From the NCBI GenBank assembly GCA_030430165.1, contig JAUIGL010000003.1, forward strand, positions 1 through 64,000: 64,000 bases of DNA, in the 5' to 3' direction. The notes below the pieces were generated by a model, which saw only the letters and a program-made list of their open reading frames with translations, was not told where the DNA came from and did no database searches. This DNA comes from a bacterium (GTDB lineage: Bacteria; Desulfobacterota; Binatia; HRBIN30; CADEER01). Every line of letters begins with the position of its first letter. Positions within the stretch are counted from its first letter, which is position 1. This document shows positions 1-10,305 of the stretch, piece after piece. Made by a program: the position numbers and the translations under genes.

Positions 1-4
1 ACGG

Positions 5-330
5 CTGACCCCCCTGAAGTCCCCCCTTGCCAAGGGGGGACGAGTTTTGGGTCCTGGCCCCCCTCCTTACCAAGGAGGGGGTTAGGGAGAGGTCACGGCG
101 CGACGCAAGGAGCTTCCGTTTGACGGCCGATCGGCCTCCGGCTGACCCCCCTGAAGTCCCCCCTTGCCAAGGGGGGACGAGTTTTGGGTCCGGCCCCCCC
201 TCCTTGCCGAGGAGGGGGTTAGGGAGAGGTCACGGCGCGACGCAAGGAGCTTCCGTTTGACGGGCGATCGGCCTCCAGTTGACCCCCCTGAAGTCCCTCC
301 TTGCCAAGGGGGGACGGGATTCGGGTTCGG
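5..330. repeat. 137-bp tandem repeat, about 2.4 copies
   Basis: The unit beginning CTGACCCCCCTGAAG at 5 recurs at 142 and, slightly diverged, at 279, a spacing of 137 bp each time. Each unit carries two G/C-rich inverted repeats: CCCCCTTGCC with AAGGGGGG, and CCTCCTT with AAGGAGG followed by GGGTTAGGGAGAGG. The GGGTTAGGGAGAGG string also occurs in the palindrome mosaic near 23070, so this locus looks related to it. The window starts inside the array, so more copies may lie to the left. The remainder up to 457 holds no gene I can support. Confidence 0.85.
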
Positions 331-457
331 GCCGTTGTGAATTCGACTCGAAGCTCGGAGGACGGGTCGCCCGGCATCTCCCGCGAGGGCCGCCTGAGTT
401 CTCGCCTCCGGGCAAGACGATGCACTTCGCCGCTGCTGCCTGCTAGACTCGCGGGCC

Positions 458-937
458 ATGAGCGAACAGCACGAGCAAGAGCTCACCGTGGTGATCGACG
501 CGCCGATCGAGACCTGCTTCGAGGTGATCACCGACTTCGAGTCGTATCCCGAGTGGAACGCCCAGATCAGCGCGACCGAAGTCGAGAAGTCGAGTCGCGG
601 CGCGGCGAGTCAGGTTGCGTTCGAAATCGACGCCATGATCAAGACGATCCGCTACGTGCTCGCCTACAAGCGCAAGAAGCCGAACCACCTCAGCTGGCAG
701 TCGGTCGGGGGAGACGTCAGCAACATCACCGGGAGCTACCGCTTCGCCAAGCTCGATGACGAGCGGACCGAAGCAACCTGCCGCCAGGAAGTCGAGCTCG
801 GCTTCTGGCTGCCCGGCCCGATCCGGCGCATGGCCGAGGCGAGCGCGCTCGAACAATCGGTCGGCGAGTTCAAGCAGGAAGCCGAGCGGCGCTACAAGTC
901 GGCGCAGAAGTCGGGCAAACGAAGCAAGCGCGGCTGA
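458..937 (+). CDS. SRPBCC (START/Bet v1-like) lipid-binding protein, polyketide cyclase or COQ10 type
   Basis: The 159-residue protein opens with a typical SRPBCC pattern: a strand with IDAPIETCFEVITDFESYPEWN, which matches the family's 'apa..vf.v..d...yp.w' start. A beta-rich middle follows, and the C-terminal helix (about residues 118-150) would close the hydrophobic cavity. Such proteins bind hydrophobic ligands, for example polyketides, sterols or ubiquinone precursors; the ligand here cannot be told. The C-terminus is lysine/arginine-rich. No signal peptide is seen, so it is probably cytoplasmic. It converges with the next gene, with only 25 bp between the stops. Confidence 0.8.
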   Translation: MSEQHEQELTVVIDAPIETCFEVITDFESYPEWNAQISATEVEKSSRGAASQVAFEIDAMIKTIRYVLAYKRKKPNHLSWQSVGGDVSNITGSYRFAKLDDERTEATCRQEVELGFWLPGPIRRMAEASALEQSVGEFKQEAERRYKSAQKSGKRSKRG

Positions 938-962
938 CGCCAGCGCGCGCCGCCAGTCCCGC

Positions 963-1424
963 CTACTTGTGCTTCTTGGCGGCGACCTTTTTGGCCGGAG
1001 CCTTCTTGGCAGTAGCTTTCTTCGCCGCCGGCCGGGTCGCTTTCTTTCCGGCGCTCTTCTTGGCAGCGGGCTTCTTGGCCGCGGGCTTCTTGGCTACCGC
1101 TTTCTTGGCGGCGGGTTTCTTCGCCGCCGCCTTCTTTGCGGCCGGAGCTTTGGGCTTGGCGGGTTTCGGCTCCGGCGGTGTCGGCCGCGCCGGCACCAGC
1201 TTGGTGAACTGGTACTTGACCTTGCTCGCCAGCTGCCCGAACAGGATGTTCAGGCGATCGGAATCGTAACGGCGCAAAGCCTCTTCGAGGCGGTTCCGAT
1301 GATCCTCCAGGTAGGTGATCAGATACTCACGCGTGTTGACCTGGATTCGCTCAGGAACCCGCCGTCTGGCTTCGATTACCCGGACGATCTCGTGGAGAAT
1401 GCCCTTGTCTTCTGGCTGCGTCAC
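963..1424 (-). CDS. Small protein with histone H1-like Lys/Ala-rich tail
   Basis: This 153-residue protein starts at a GTG preceded by a G-rich stretch. Residues 1-75 form a charged, probably helical domain (VIEARRRVPERIQVNTREYLITYLEDHRNRLEE region) that I do not recognise. From about residue 76 the chain is a low-complexity series of KKA, KKP and KKS blocks separated by Ala and Pro. This is the composition of eukaryotic histone H1 tails and of bacterial H1-like or AlgP-type proteins. Non-specific DNA or RNA binding, perhaps nucleoid compaction, is an inference from composition. It could instead be a scaffold that binds polyphosphate or acidic proteins. Confidence 0.7.
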   Translation of the reverse strand: MTQPEDKGILHEIVRVIEARRRVPERIQVNTREYLITYLEDHRNRLEEALRRYDSDRLNILFGQLASKVKYQFTKLVPARPTPPEPKPAKPKAPAAKKAAAKKPAAKKAVAKKPAAKKPAAKKSAGKKATRPAAKKATAKKAPAKKVAAKKHK

Positions 1425-1516
1425 CGACCCACCCCCAGAGCAGATTCCGGGCCGAGACTATCACGACAGCAATCGACCGCAACCCGCGCCGCCAGAAAAC
1501 CGGTAGAGCCCTGCGA

Positions 1517-1654
1517 CTAGCTGCCGCCTCCCGGCGTGGCCGTCGCCACCGGGGTAGCCTCCGGAGCGGGACGGACGCTGAGATCGCCATCGTTTCCGCA
1601 GCCATAGGCAGCCAGCAACAGCACCAGCGTAGCTGAAGCAACGAGGCATCGCAT
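1517..1654 (-). CDS. Small lipoprotein, 45 aa
   Basis: This short reading frame starts at the ATG at 1654 and stops at 1517. The product has a positively charged start, a hydrophobic stretch (about residues 4-16) and an AYGC lipobox with the acylated Cys at residue 19. The mature part is only about 27 residues and ends in Thr/Ala/Pro repeats (EATPVATATP). The same style of linker appears in the surface protein at 48465-49271. It would be exported by Sec and anchored in a membrane. Function is unknown. A competing frame starts at 1649, but it lacks a signal sequence and runs into the 963-1424 gene region. Confidence 0.55.
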   Translation of the reverse strand: MRCLVASATLVLLLAAYGCGNDGDLSVRPAPEATPVATATPGGGS

Positions 1655-1805
1655 TAGAATGACCCCCCTGAACATGCGTCCTCCCATTAGAAACCCTTTC
1701 CCTAGCCGCCTGCTTCGCGATCGCGACCGAACCCGGCCGCAGCGATCGCTCCGGCTCCGGATACTTAACTAGCCCGGCGAGAAAGTGTCAAAGGAATTGG
1801 GATGG
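1655..1805. other. Intergenic stretch upstream of the small lipoprotein gene
   Basis: Between the lipoprotein start and the 35-bp array I see no gene. It should hold the promoter of the minus-strand lipoprotein gene, but no convincing -35/-10 pair was found. A block of C residues (GACCCCCCTGAA, 1660-1671) repeats the opening motif of the 137-bp repeat at the left edge of the window. Confidence 0.5.
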
Positions 1806-2000
1806 GAGCCGGGGGCTGGGATTTGGGAGCTGGGATCTAGGAGCCGGGGGCTGGGATTTGGGAGCTGGGATCTAGGAGCCGGGGGCTGGGATTTGGGAGC
1901 TGGGATCTAGGAGCCGGGGGCTGGGATTTGGGAGCTGGGATCTAGGAGCTGGGAGCTGGGATTTGGGAGCTGGGATCTAGGAGCTGGGAGCTGGGATCTC
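1806..2000. repeat. 35-bp tandem repeat, about 5.5 copies
   Basis: Units start at 1806, 1841, 1876, 1911, 1946 and 1981. The first four are essentially identical and begin GAGCCGGGGGCTGGG. The fifth changes CC to CT, and the sixth is cut short. Inside the unit the pair GGGAGCTGGG and GGGATCTAG suggests an older, shorter ancestor of about 16 bp. The plus strand is strongly G-rich with runs of three or more G, so quadruplex formation is possible. The array abuts the stop codon of the coiled-coil gene at 2002 and lies just 3' of the whole chemosensory operon. Confidence 0.9.
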
Positions 2001-2001
2001 T

Positions 2002-4176
2002 TCAAGAGGCCAGCATGGCTCGCAGGTCGCGCTCCAGGTCGGCGGGGTCGAGGGTTCCTGCTGCGAGGTGCTCGCTGAGGACGGCGCGCACCGCATCGGG
2101 ATCGACGTCGTGCGACCAGGTCACTCCGAGAAGCTCGGAGCCGTCGGGCCGGGTGGCGAGATCGGCGATCAGCTCGATTCCGGCGGCGTTGGGCGCGGCG
2201 AGGTCGATCAGGATGTACTCGGGACGCACCAGCGGCAACAGCTCGAAGGCCTGCTTCGACTCGAAGGCGACCGCCGTCGAGCAGCGCAGCTTGCCGAGCA
2301 GCTCGCGCAGCCGACTCATCGATTCGACCGCCTGGCCCACCGCCATCGCCCGTCGCAAGCGCGGATAACGGCGAGTCAGAAAGCTCGCGCAGCCGTCGGC
2401 GTCGAACGGCGGAACGAATACGTCGATCGGCCCGAGAGACAAGCTAGATTGCCCGTCGGCAGCATAAAGCAGCGCGCGCGCCACCCGGCCGCGGCCGACG
2501 ATCGCCGCGATGACATCGAGGGCGGCCTCTCCACGGGCGCACAAGTTGGCGGCAACGACGACCTCCGCATCGGCTGGCAGCGCGCCCGCATCGTCGTCGA
2601 CCAGGCGCATCTCGGTGCTTGCTGCGAGGCGCTCGCCGAGCTCGTGGTTCTCGGGATCGTCGATGTGCACCAGCAACGGCGGGCGCGAGTCGCGCTGGCG
2701 AACCTCGAGATCGGCGACCTCCGCCGGTCGGCTCGGCGCCGGTGGCGCCGCGGTCGATTGCTGCGCGTCCGCTTCGCCCGCCGCTGGCGCACCGAGATGG
2801 CGCGCCAGCCGGTCGCGCTTCTCGCGCACCTCGTCGAACTCCGCCACGGCGTCGCGATAGGCGCCCTGCAGCTCGCGCCAACGGTCCGAGAGCCGGGCGA
2901 TCTCGCGCTCGCGCTCGCGGATCATGCGCTCCGTTTCCTCGGCGTGAAGCGGCTGGCGAATCGCGGCGGCCGACCGATCCGGTTTGAGCTCGACGACTTT
3001 GGCGCGCGCCGGCGGCGCCGGCTCGTCTTCGGCGCGGACGGGCTCCGACTGTTTCGCCGCGAGTGCCGCCTGCAGCAGCGAAACGCGCTCGGCGAGCTTG
3101 ATGCGCTCGGCTTCGGTTCGCTCGAGGTCACTCTCGAGCGCCGCCAAACGGGCTCGCACGGTGACCTCGCGCTCGTGCCCGCTCATGCTCAACTGTCGTT
3201 CGAGCTCCTCGACCCGCTGCGCCAGGTTGCGAGCCTGCGCGGCGGCTCGCGCGCGCGCGGCGCGCTCTTCGTCCAGCGCACGCCGAGCGAGCTCGGCCTC
3301 GCTCGAAGCGTTGCTCCGCAGATGCTGGTTTTCGATGCGCAGGCGATCGCGCTCCGCCTCGATCTCTTCGAGTTGCCGGCGCAGCGTGCGCAGCTGCTCT
3401 TCGCTGCGGTCCTCGGCATCGCCGACGCCGCGCTGGGCGATCTTGAGCTCGGCCCGCGCCGTTTCCAGCGCACGTCGGGCTTGGCGCAGCTGCGCCTGCT
3501 CGATCTCGAGGTCGCGGCGCAAGGTGGCGACGCGCGCATCCTGCGGCGAGACGCGCCGCGCCGGCGCAACCCGGCCCCAGGAAAGATCGGCGAGCCGCGA
3601 GCTGACCTCGGCGGTGGCGCGCTGGCCCTGCTCGAGCTCGTCGGTGAGTCCCTCGCAGATGTTGTCGCGATAGGCGAGGATCGACTGCAGGCGATCGATC
3701 TCGACCTCGAACTCGACCGACTGCCGGGTCAGCTCGGGAAGCTGGCTCTTGCCGGCGCGCACCGCGTCGCGCAGCTCGCGACGCGCGCGCTCCAGATCCT
3801 GCGCCAGGTCCTCGTCGTCGGCGCGCAGCTCGCCGCGGTTCTGGCGTTGCAGCGCGGCGAGCTCGATCAGCTCGTTCTCGCTCGCCCGCACCTCGTCCTC
3901 GAGCAGCGCGACCCGGCTCTGCACCAGGTCCAGCAAGGACCGCAGATCGACCGCGCTGACGCCGGCGCCGTCACCGCGCTCGACGGCGCGGCGCAGGGCG
4001 AGCTCGACTTCGGCCAGCCTGGCCTCGGCGCGAACCGCGCGCCGGCGTTCGCGCTCGATGCGTTCGCGCGAGGGCACGCCCGACGCGGAAAAGGCATCCC
4101 CCGGCGTGCGGGCCGCCGCCTCGCTACCGCTCGGGTCGCGCGCGCCCTTCGGCGACTTGTCTCGCTCCTCGCTCAC
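2002..4176 (-). CDS. Coiled-coil protein with C-terminal receiver-like domain, paralogue 1 (last gene of chemosensory operon)
   Basis: The 724-residue protein has a disordered N-terminus and then a long Glu/Arg/Ala/Leu-rich coiled coil (about residues 35-475). A globular C-terminus starts with [11 protein letters not shown] and ends in a receiver-like segment. That segment keeps a phosphoacceptor-like Asp658 in YILIDLAAP but lacks the acidic pair and the conserved Lys-Pro, so phosphorylation is doubtful. The C-terminal 240 residues align by eye with those of the 4219-7434 product: both carry VHID, a CST(A)(V/I)AF strand and the IDL/VDL Asp. Only 42 bp separate the two genes. Myxococcal AglZ and FrzS combine a pseudo-receiver with a coiled coil in the opposite order and localise at cell poles. 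A scaffold or output role is therefore inferred, not shown. Confidence 0.75.
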   Translation of the reverse strand: MSEERDKSPKGARDPSGSEAAARTPGDAFSASGVPSRERIERERRRAVRAEARLAEVELALRRAVERGDGAGVSAVDLRSLLDLVQSRVALLEDEVRASENELIELAALQRQNRGELRADDEDLAQDLERARRELRDAVRAGKSQLPELTRQSVEFEVEIDRLQSILAYRDNICEGLTDELEQGQRATAEVSSRLADLSWGRVAPARRVSPQDARVATLRRDLEIEQAQLRQARRALETARAELKIAQRGVGDAEDRSEEQLRTLRRQLEEIEAERDRLRIENQHLRSNASSEAELARRALDEERAARARAAAQARNLAQRVEELERQLSMSGHEREVTVRARLAALESDLERTEAERIKLAERVSLLQAALAAKQSEPVRAEDEPAPPARAKVVELKPDRSAAAIRQPLHAEETERMIREREREIARLSDRWRELQGAYRDAVAEFDEVREKRDRLARHLGAPAAGEADAQQSTAAPPAPSRPAEVADLEVRQRDSRPPLLVHIDDPENHELGERLAASTEMRLVDDDAGALPADAEVVVAANLCARGEAALDVIAAIVGRGRVARALLYAADGQSSLSLGPIDVFVPPFDADGCASFLTRRYPRLRRAMAVGQAVESMSRLRELLGKLRCSTAVAFESKQAFELLPLVRPEYILIDLAAPNAAGIELIADLATRPDGSELLGVTWSHDVDPDAVRAVLSEHLAAGTLDPADLERDLRAMLAS

Positions 4177-4218
4177 GATCGATCCGCCGCAACCACCGGG
4201 AGGACGGCAAGCAACACG

Positions 4219-7200
4219 TCAGCGCCCCGCTTGGCTGGAAATTCCGGCTAAGTTTGAGGAGGCGGCGCCCACCAGGGGAATCGCGCCGTTGCGCGCGACG
4301 CTATCGCCGAGGGTACGAGCAATGCCGCGGGTCAGATCCTCGGGGCTCAAGTAGAAATCCCGCATGGCGAAGATCGCCTGCTGGCGGAACACCACCGGGT
4401 CGACCGGCTTGCGCCAGAACATCGCCAAGCTCACGTTGCGCAGATCGGGATTGGCCGCGATCTGCGCCGCCACCCGCAAGCCGCCGCCGCGCGGAAGATT
4501 GAGGTCGACGAGAACGACCTGCGGCTTGACCATCGGAATCAAGTCGACCACCTGGCGCCCGTCGAAGGCAATCGCAGTCGAGCAGCGCACCCGGCCGAGC
4601 GACTCGCGCAAGCCACTCATGAAATCGACGTCTTCGCCGACGGCGAGCAGTCGTTGCAGATCTTCGCAGCCGGCCAGCAGGCGCGCCGAGCACTCGTCGA
4701 GATCTCCCGGCGGTGGAAACAGAGCGACGTTGCGCATGAACACGCCGCGGCCGTCCTTGGCGCAGTAGAGAATCGCTTCGGGATCGTCGAGACCCCAGCG
4801 ATCGGCGTCGGCGAGCGTGTCGATCTCGAGCTCGTCGGCCGCGAGGTTGGCGACCAGCCGGACCGAGCCGCCAGGCTCGACATGAGGGTCCAACTCGGCG
4901 CTGTAGGCTGCGCCCTTGACCTTGCCGACCGCGTCCTCGACCGCGGCGCGCATCTCGGCGCTGCCGTCGATGTGGACCACGAGCGCGCCGCCAGTGCTCG
5001 ACTCGGCCGCGCAATCGGCAACCGTGGCCTCGAGCAGCGACGCTTCGAGAATCCCGTCGACCTCGGCGGCGGCCGACGTCAGACCGCCTTCGAGGGCGAG
5101 GGCACCCTCCCCGACCTCACCGTTGGCCAACGCTTCCTGCTCGCGCAGCGCGACGTCCTCGATCTCGCTCAGCTGCTCGCTCAGCGATTTGCGCTCTGCG
5201 CGCACGCCATCCAACTCGCTGATCGCATCTTCCACCGACTGCTGCAGGATGGCGCACTCTTCGGTCAGCCTGTTGAGCTCGTTTTCTCGGTCGCGGGCGA
5301 GCGAGGTCTGAAGCTCGACGTCGCCGCGCAGCACGCGCACCTCCTCGGCGTGGTTCTTGACGGCGTCGTCGAAGCTGGCGCGCAGCGAGACCAGCTCGGC
5401 ATCGAGCCCTTCGCGCTCGGCAGCGTCGTTGCCGGCGCGCGATTCCTCCAGCTCTTGCTCGAGTTGAGCGCTGCGTTCGCGTTCGGCGCCGATCTCCTCG
5501 GCCAGAGCGCGCCGCTGCGCTTCGGTGTCCGCCAGACTCTCGCGCAGCTGCTGCACCTCATCGGCCGCGGTCGCGTCGTCGACCTCGGCCTCGAGCTCGG
5601 CGATGCGTTCGCGCAGGATGGTCAGCTCGCCGTCGAGCTCCTTGCGATCGGCGACCTTCGCCTCGACCAGCGCGAAGCGTTCGCGATCGTCACCGACGCC
5701 GCTCTCGAGCTCGCGCGACAAGGTCGATAGCGCGCCGAGATCGTCGCGCAACGCCGCCAGGTCGGCACGCAAGCCAGAGTGGGCCTCGACGAGGTCCTCT
5801 CCCTGTCGATCGGCGGCCTCCCAGCGCGCGGCGATCGCCGCGATACCTTCGCGCTCACTGGCAAGCTCGGCCCTGACGGCCTCCAGCTCCTGCTCTAGCT
5901 CGGCCGCCCGCTGGCGCGCCGCACTCAGCTCGGCATCGAGCTCTTCGGCCAGACGCGACGTGTCGGTTTCGTTCGCAGTCGACGCCTCGCGCGCCGCCTC
6001 CGACGATTCGAGCAGCGCTCGCAGGCCCGACAACGCGCTATCGAGCTCGCCCGCCTGATCACGGGTCGAATCGAGCTCCGCCTCGAGGCCGGCAACGCGC
6101 TCGCGACTGGCGCCGAGCTCGACCTCCAAGGCCTGCAGCCGTTCAGTGGCGGATGCCGCAGTCGTGTCGGCCTCGGCGATACGGGCGATCGCCGCCGCGC
6201 GCTCAGCATCGATCTCCTCGATCCGCCGCTCGCCTGCGGCCAGGTCTGCCTCGAGCTCGGCGATGCGGGCGCGTTCGTCGTCGATGACGGCGGCCGACTC
6301 GCGCCGCTCGTCGAGCTCGCGCTCGAGCGCGACGATGCGTTGCTGCCGCTCGTCGAGCTCAGTGCGCGTCGACTGCAAAGCTTCGTCGCGCTCGGCAAGC
6401 TCGCTCTCGAGCGCGGCGATGCGCTCGGACGCCGCGGCAGCGTCGCTCCCGGCCCGGGTCGCCTGATCGTCGCGCGCGGTCAACCCGGCTTCGAGCTCGA
6501 CGATCCGCTGCTGTCCGGCCTCGATCTCCTGGCGCAGGGCGGCAATCGCTCGCGACCCTTCCTCGACTTTCTCGAGCTCGGCAGCGTGCCCTGCGCGCTC
6601 CTGCTTGAAACCTTCGATTTCGCGGTCCGCCTGTTCGAGCAGCTCCTCGAGCTCGACCACCTTGGCGCGCTGCGCGTCGAGATCGGCCGAAGCATTCTCG
6701 GCACGCGCCGCAGCGGCCTCGACGGCCGCTTCGACCTGCTCCAGCTTGCGCGCGGTGTCGGCTGCCGACTGCTCGGCGGCAGCCGCTCGCTGCTGCGCCG
6801 CATCGAGCTGCTCGCGCGCACCGTCGCGATCGGCTTCGAGGTCGGCAATGCTCTGCAGCAAGCCTCCGGACTCGGCGAGCTGCCGCTCGAGCTCGGCCAC
6901 CCGCTCGTGCAACTCCTGCTTCTCTTTGCCGCTCTGCTCGAGACGCTCGAGCCACTGGTCGCGCGCTTTGCGGGTGGCGACCAGCTTCGATTCGAGGTCG
7001 GCAATCTTCTCGTCGGCGGTGGCGTGCTGCGGCGGCTGGGCCGCGGACACCGACTCGAGCTCGCGCTCGAGCTGCTCCACTCGCGCAGCGAGGCGCTGGC
7101 TCTCTTCCCGCGCAGCGGTCAGCTGCGCATCGTCGCCCGCGTCGGCGGTGCGTTTCTGCAGCACTTCGATGCGGTGCTGCATGGCATCGAACATCGACCG

Positions 7201-7434
7201 CAAGTCGGCCGCCTCGACGCGATACTCCTCGGCCGCCGCCTTTTGTCTCTCGAGCTCGGCGCGCAGGTCGCCGTGGTCCCCTGCAGCGCCTGCAGACTGC
7301 AGCCGGCGTTGCAGGTCGGCGACCTGAAGCTCGGACGCAGCCAGTGCCGATGCGAGATCGGCGGCCTCGATCCGTTGTTGCTCGAGGGCTTCGGCGGAAG
7401 CCTCGAGTCGTCGTTCGAGCTCAGTCTGGTTCAT
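4219..7434 (-). CDS. Giant coiled-coil protein with C-terminal receiver-like domain, paralogue 2
   Basis: The protein has 1071 residues. Residues 1 to about 800 are an almost unbroken coiled coil rich in Glu, Ala, Arg and Leu, of the SMC/myosin-like type but without any ATPase head. The C-terminal 240 residues hold two receiver-like segments. The first starts at GGALVVHIDGS. The second has the phosphoacceptor-like Asp977 in VVLVDLNLPRGGG and a Lys1009-Pro pair (FWRKPVDP), as in true receivers. The acidic Asp pair of active receivers is not visible. It is the closest relative in the window of the 2002-4176 product. The gene is 170 bp downstream of the small 7605-7976 gene and probably belongs to the same operon. 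Confidence 0.75.
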   Translation of the reverse strand: MNQTELERRLEASAEALEQQRIEAADLASALAASELQVADLQRRLQSAGAAGDHGDLRAELERQKAAAEEYRVEAADLRSMFDAMQHRIEVLQKRTADAGDDAQLTAAREESQRLAARVEQLERELESVSAAQPPQHATADEKIADLESKLVATRKARDQWLERLEQSGKEKQELHERVAELERQLAESGGLLQSIADLEADRDGAREQLDAAQQRAAAAEQSAADTARKLEQVEAAVEAAAARAENASADLDAQRAKVVELEELLEQADREIEGFKQERAGHAAELEKVEEGSRAIAALRQEIEAGQQRIVELEAGLTARDDQATRAGSDAAAASERIAALESELAERDEALQSTRTELDERQQRIVALERELDERRESAAVIDDERARIAELEADLAAGERRIEEIDAERAAAIARIAEADTTAASATERLQALEVELGASRERVAGLEAELDSTRDQAGELDSALSGLRALLESSEAAREASTANETDTSRLAEELDAELSAARQRAAELEQELEAVRAELASEREGIAAIAARWEAADRQGEDLVEAHSGLRADLAALRDDLGALSTLSRELESGVGDDRERFALVEAKVADRKELDGELTILRERIAELEAEVDDATAADEVQQLRESLADTEAQRRALAEEIGAERERSAQLEQELEESRAGNDAAEREGLDAELVSLRASFDDAVKNHAEEVRVLRGDVELQTSLARDRENELNRLTEECAILQQSVEDAISELDGVRAERKSLSEQLSEIEDVALREQEALANGEVGEGALALEGGLTSAAAEVDGILEASLLEATVADCAAESSTGGALVVHIDGSAEMRAAVEDAVGKVKGAAYSAELDPHVEPGGSVRLVANLAADELEIDTLADADRWGLDDPEAILYCAKDGRGVFMRNVALFPPPGDLDECSARLLAGCEDLQRLLAVGEDVDFMSGLRESLGRVRCSTAIAFDGRQVVDLIPMVKPQVVLVDLNLPRGGGLRVAAQIAANPDLRNVSLAMFWRKPVDPVVFRQQAIFAMRDFYLSPEDLTRGIARTLGDSVARNGAIPLVGAASSNLAGISSQAGR

Positions 7435-7604
7435 CGGTCGAAGTCGTCACTCCGGACGGTGGCAATCGGACGAGCCGCAACGGAACCGCGCTGTGCGACT
7501 TGCTTCATACTCGCTACCGTCTCCTTTTTGTTTACCACCGCAACCGCCCGGCGAAAGCGGAAATTGGGTTTACATGGAATCCGCCACGGCGGCCGCCAGG
7601 GGGC

Positions 7605-7976
7605 TCAGCTTTCGATCGAGTAGACATAGGACTCGCTGTGCCTTCCCTGGCGAAGCGACAGCTGCCGGCGGTCGACCGAGCCGGTGAAGCGGCAGCTCGC
7701 CGTGTAGTCGAAGCCCTCGAAATCGAGCCCCGAGATCTTGAGGGTGACCGGCTTTGCCCCAGCGCCCGTCTCGAGCGTGTACATGCCGCTGCCACCGGCC
7801 CCACGCAGGTGCAGGCCGCGGCCGTCGCGGACGTCGATCCGGGTCTCGTCGACGTCGCCGATGAAGGCCTGCCTGGTGTCGTTGGCATGGTCGTAAATCG
7901 ACTGTCCCTGCTGGCCGGTGATCAGCCGCCAGGCGATGAAGGCCAGCGCCCGGCGCAACTGGCTGGTCGTCGACAC
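7605..7976 (-). CDS. Hypothetical protein in chemosensory operon
   Basis: This 123-residue protein has no family I recognise. An N-terminal helix (about residues 4-35) precedes a predicted beta-rich remainder with alternating strands (TRIDVRDGRGLHLRG, PVTLKISGLDFEGFDYTA). There is no signal peptide and no cysteine cluster; a single Cys lies near residue 94. The start lies only 7 bp after the chemoreceptor stop, so translation is probably coupled. The tight spacing argues for a role in the same signalling system, perhaps as a small adaptor, but nothing in the sequence shows this directly. Confidence 0.6.
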   Translation of the reverse strand: MSTTSQLRRALAFIAWRLITGQQGQSIYDHANDTRQAFIGDVDETRIDVRDGRGLHLRGAGGSGMYTLETGAGAKPVTLKISGLDFEGFDYTASCRFTGSVDRRQLSLRQGRHSESYVYSIES

Positions 7977-7983
7977 GCTCGTG

Positions 7984-9600
<1,617 letters not shown>

Positions 9601-9651
9601 CTTCATCAACCTCCGTTCAAATATGGGAATCACCCGGCAATCGCGCCGGGC

Positions 9652-10305
9652 TCACGAGAGTTCCGTCTTGACGTTGGCGCCGTTTCGCATCGCCACCCGC
9701 GCGGGCGCGCGAAGTCGCGCCGCGGTGGGCTCGGCTGCGGCGACGCCGCCGATCCGACAAAGCAGGCCGCCGATCTCATCCGGCGGTAAGACGTGCTGGG
9801 CGGCGCCCAGCTTGATCGCTTCCCCCGGCATTCCAAAAACCGTGCAGCTGCGTTCGTCTTGCGCGATCGTCACCGCCCCCAAATCGCGCAGGCACTTGAG
9901 CTCGACGGCGCCGTCGGCGCCCATGCCGGTCAGCAGAACCGCGGCCGCATCGGCGCCGTAGACCCGCGCCACCGACCGATACAGGAACGCCACCGCCGGC
10001 CGCTGGCTGCGCTCGGGCGGTCCGTCGTCGAGAACCAGGCGCCCGCCCCGGCCGACACCGAGGTGACGCCCCGCCGGGGAAACATAGACGCTGCCGCCAT
10101 AGGCGACCTCGCCCGGCTGAGCCACCTGGACGCGCAGCGAGGTGACCCCCTGCAACTGCTCGACCAGGGCCTCGACGAAGCCCTCGGCGATGTGCTGGAC
10201 GACCAGGATCGGCGCCGGGAAGGAGGCCGGCAGTCGCGACAGAATCGCTTCGAGCACCGGCGGACCACCCGTCGACACGCCGATCGCTACCACTCGCACC
10301 GCCAT
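9652..10305 (-). CDS. cheB: CheB-type methylesterase lacking a receiver domain
   Basis: CheB removes methyl groups from (or deamidates) receptor glutamyl side chains. The start at 10305 overlaps the cheA stop as TGATG, which fits translational coupling; a start 15 bases upstream would lie inside cheA. The 217-residue product is the catalytic domain only. Ser11 lies in GVSTGG, His38 in VVQHIAEGF, and the catalytic Asp in LTGMGADGA. The N-terminal receiver and linker of ordinary CheB are absent, as in Myxococcus FrzG. Phosphorylation cannot control this enzyme through its own receiver. Control, if any, would have to come through the receiver fused to CheA or the separate receiver protein. Confidence 0.92.
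   Translation of the reverse strand: MAVRVVAIGVSTGGPPVLEAILSRLPASFPAPILVVQHIAEGFVEALVEQLQGVTSLRVQVAQPGEVAYGGSVYVSPAGRHLGVGRGGRLVLDDGPPERSQRPAVAFLYRSVARVYGADAAAVLLTGMGADGAVELKCLRDLGAVTIAQDERSCTVFGMPGEAIKLGAAQHVLPPDEIGGLLCRIGGVAAAEPTAARLRAPARVAMRNGANVKTELS

Noticed and set aside
5-330. Attachment site or phage end
   Set aside because: Long-period repeats without an integrase or other phage gene nearby; the repeats are hairpin-rich and resemble the mosaics instead.
1806-2000. CRISPR-like array
   Set aside because: The units are directly adjacent with no spacers between them, so it is a simple tandem repeat.
2068-4251. 727-aa open frame on the plus strand
   Set aside because: It lies wholly antisense to the coiled-coil gene. 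Its composition is Arg/Leu/Ala mirror sequence of Glu-rich codons, with no family motif.
2002-7434. SMC-like condensins
   Set aside because: Long coiled coils are present but there is no Walker A, signature motif or hinge; the ends are receiver-like.
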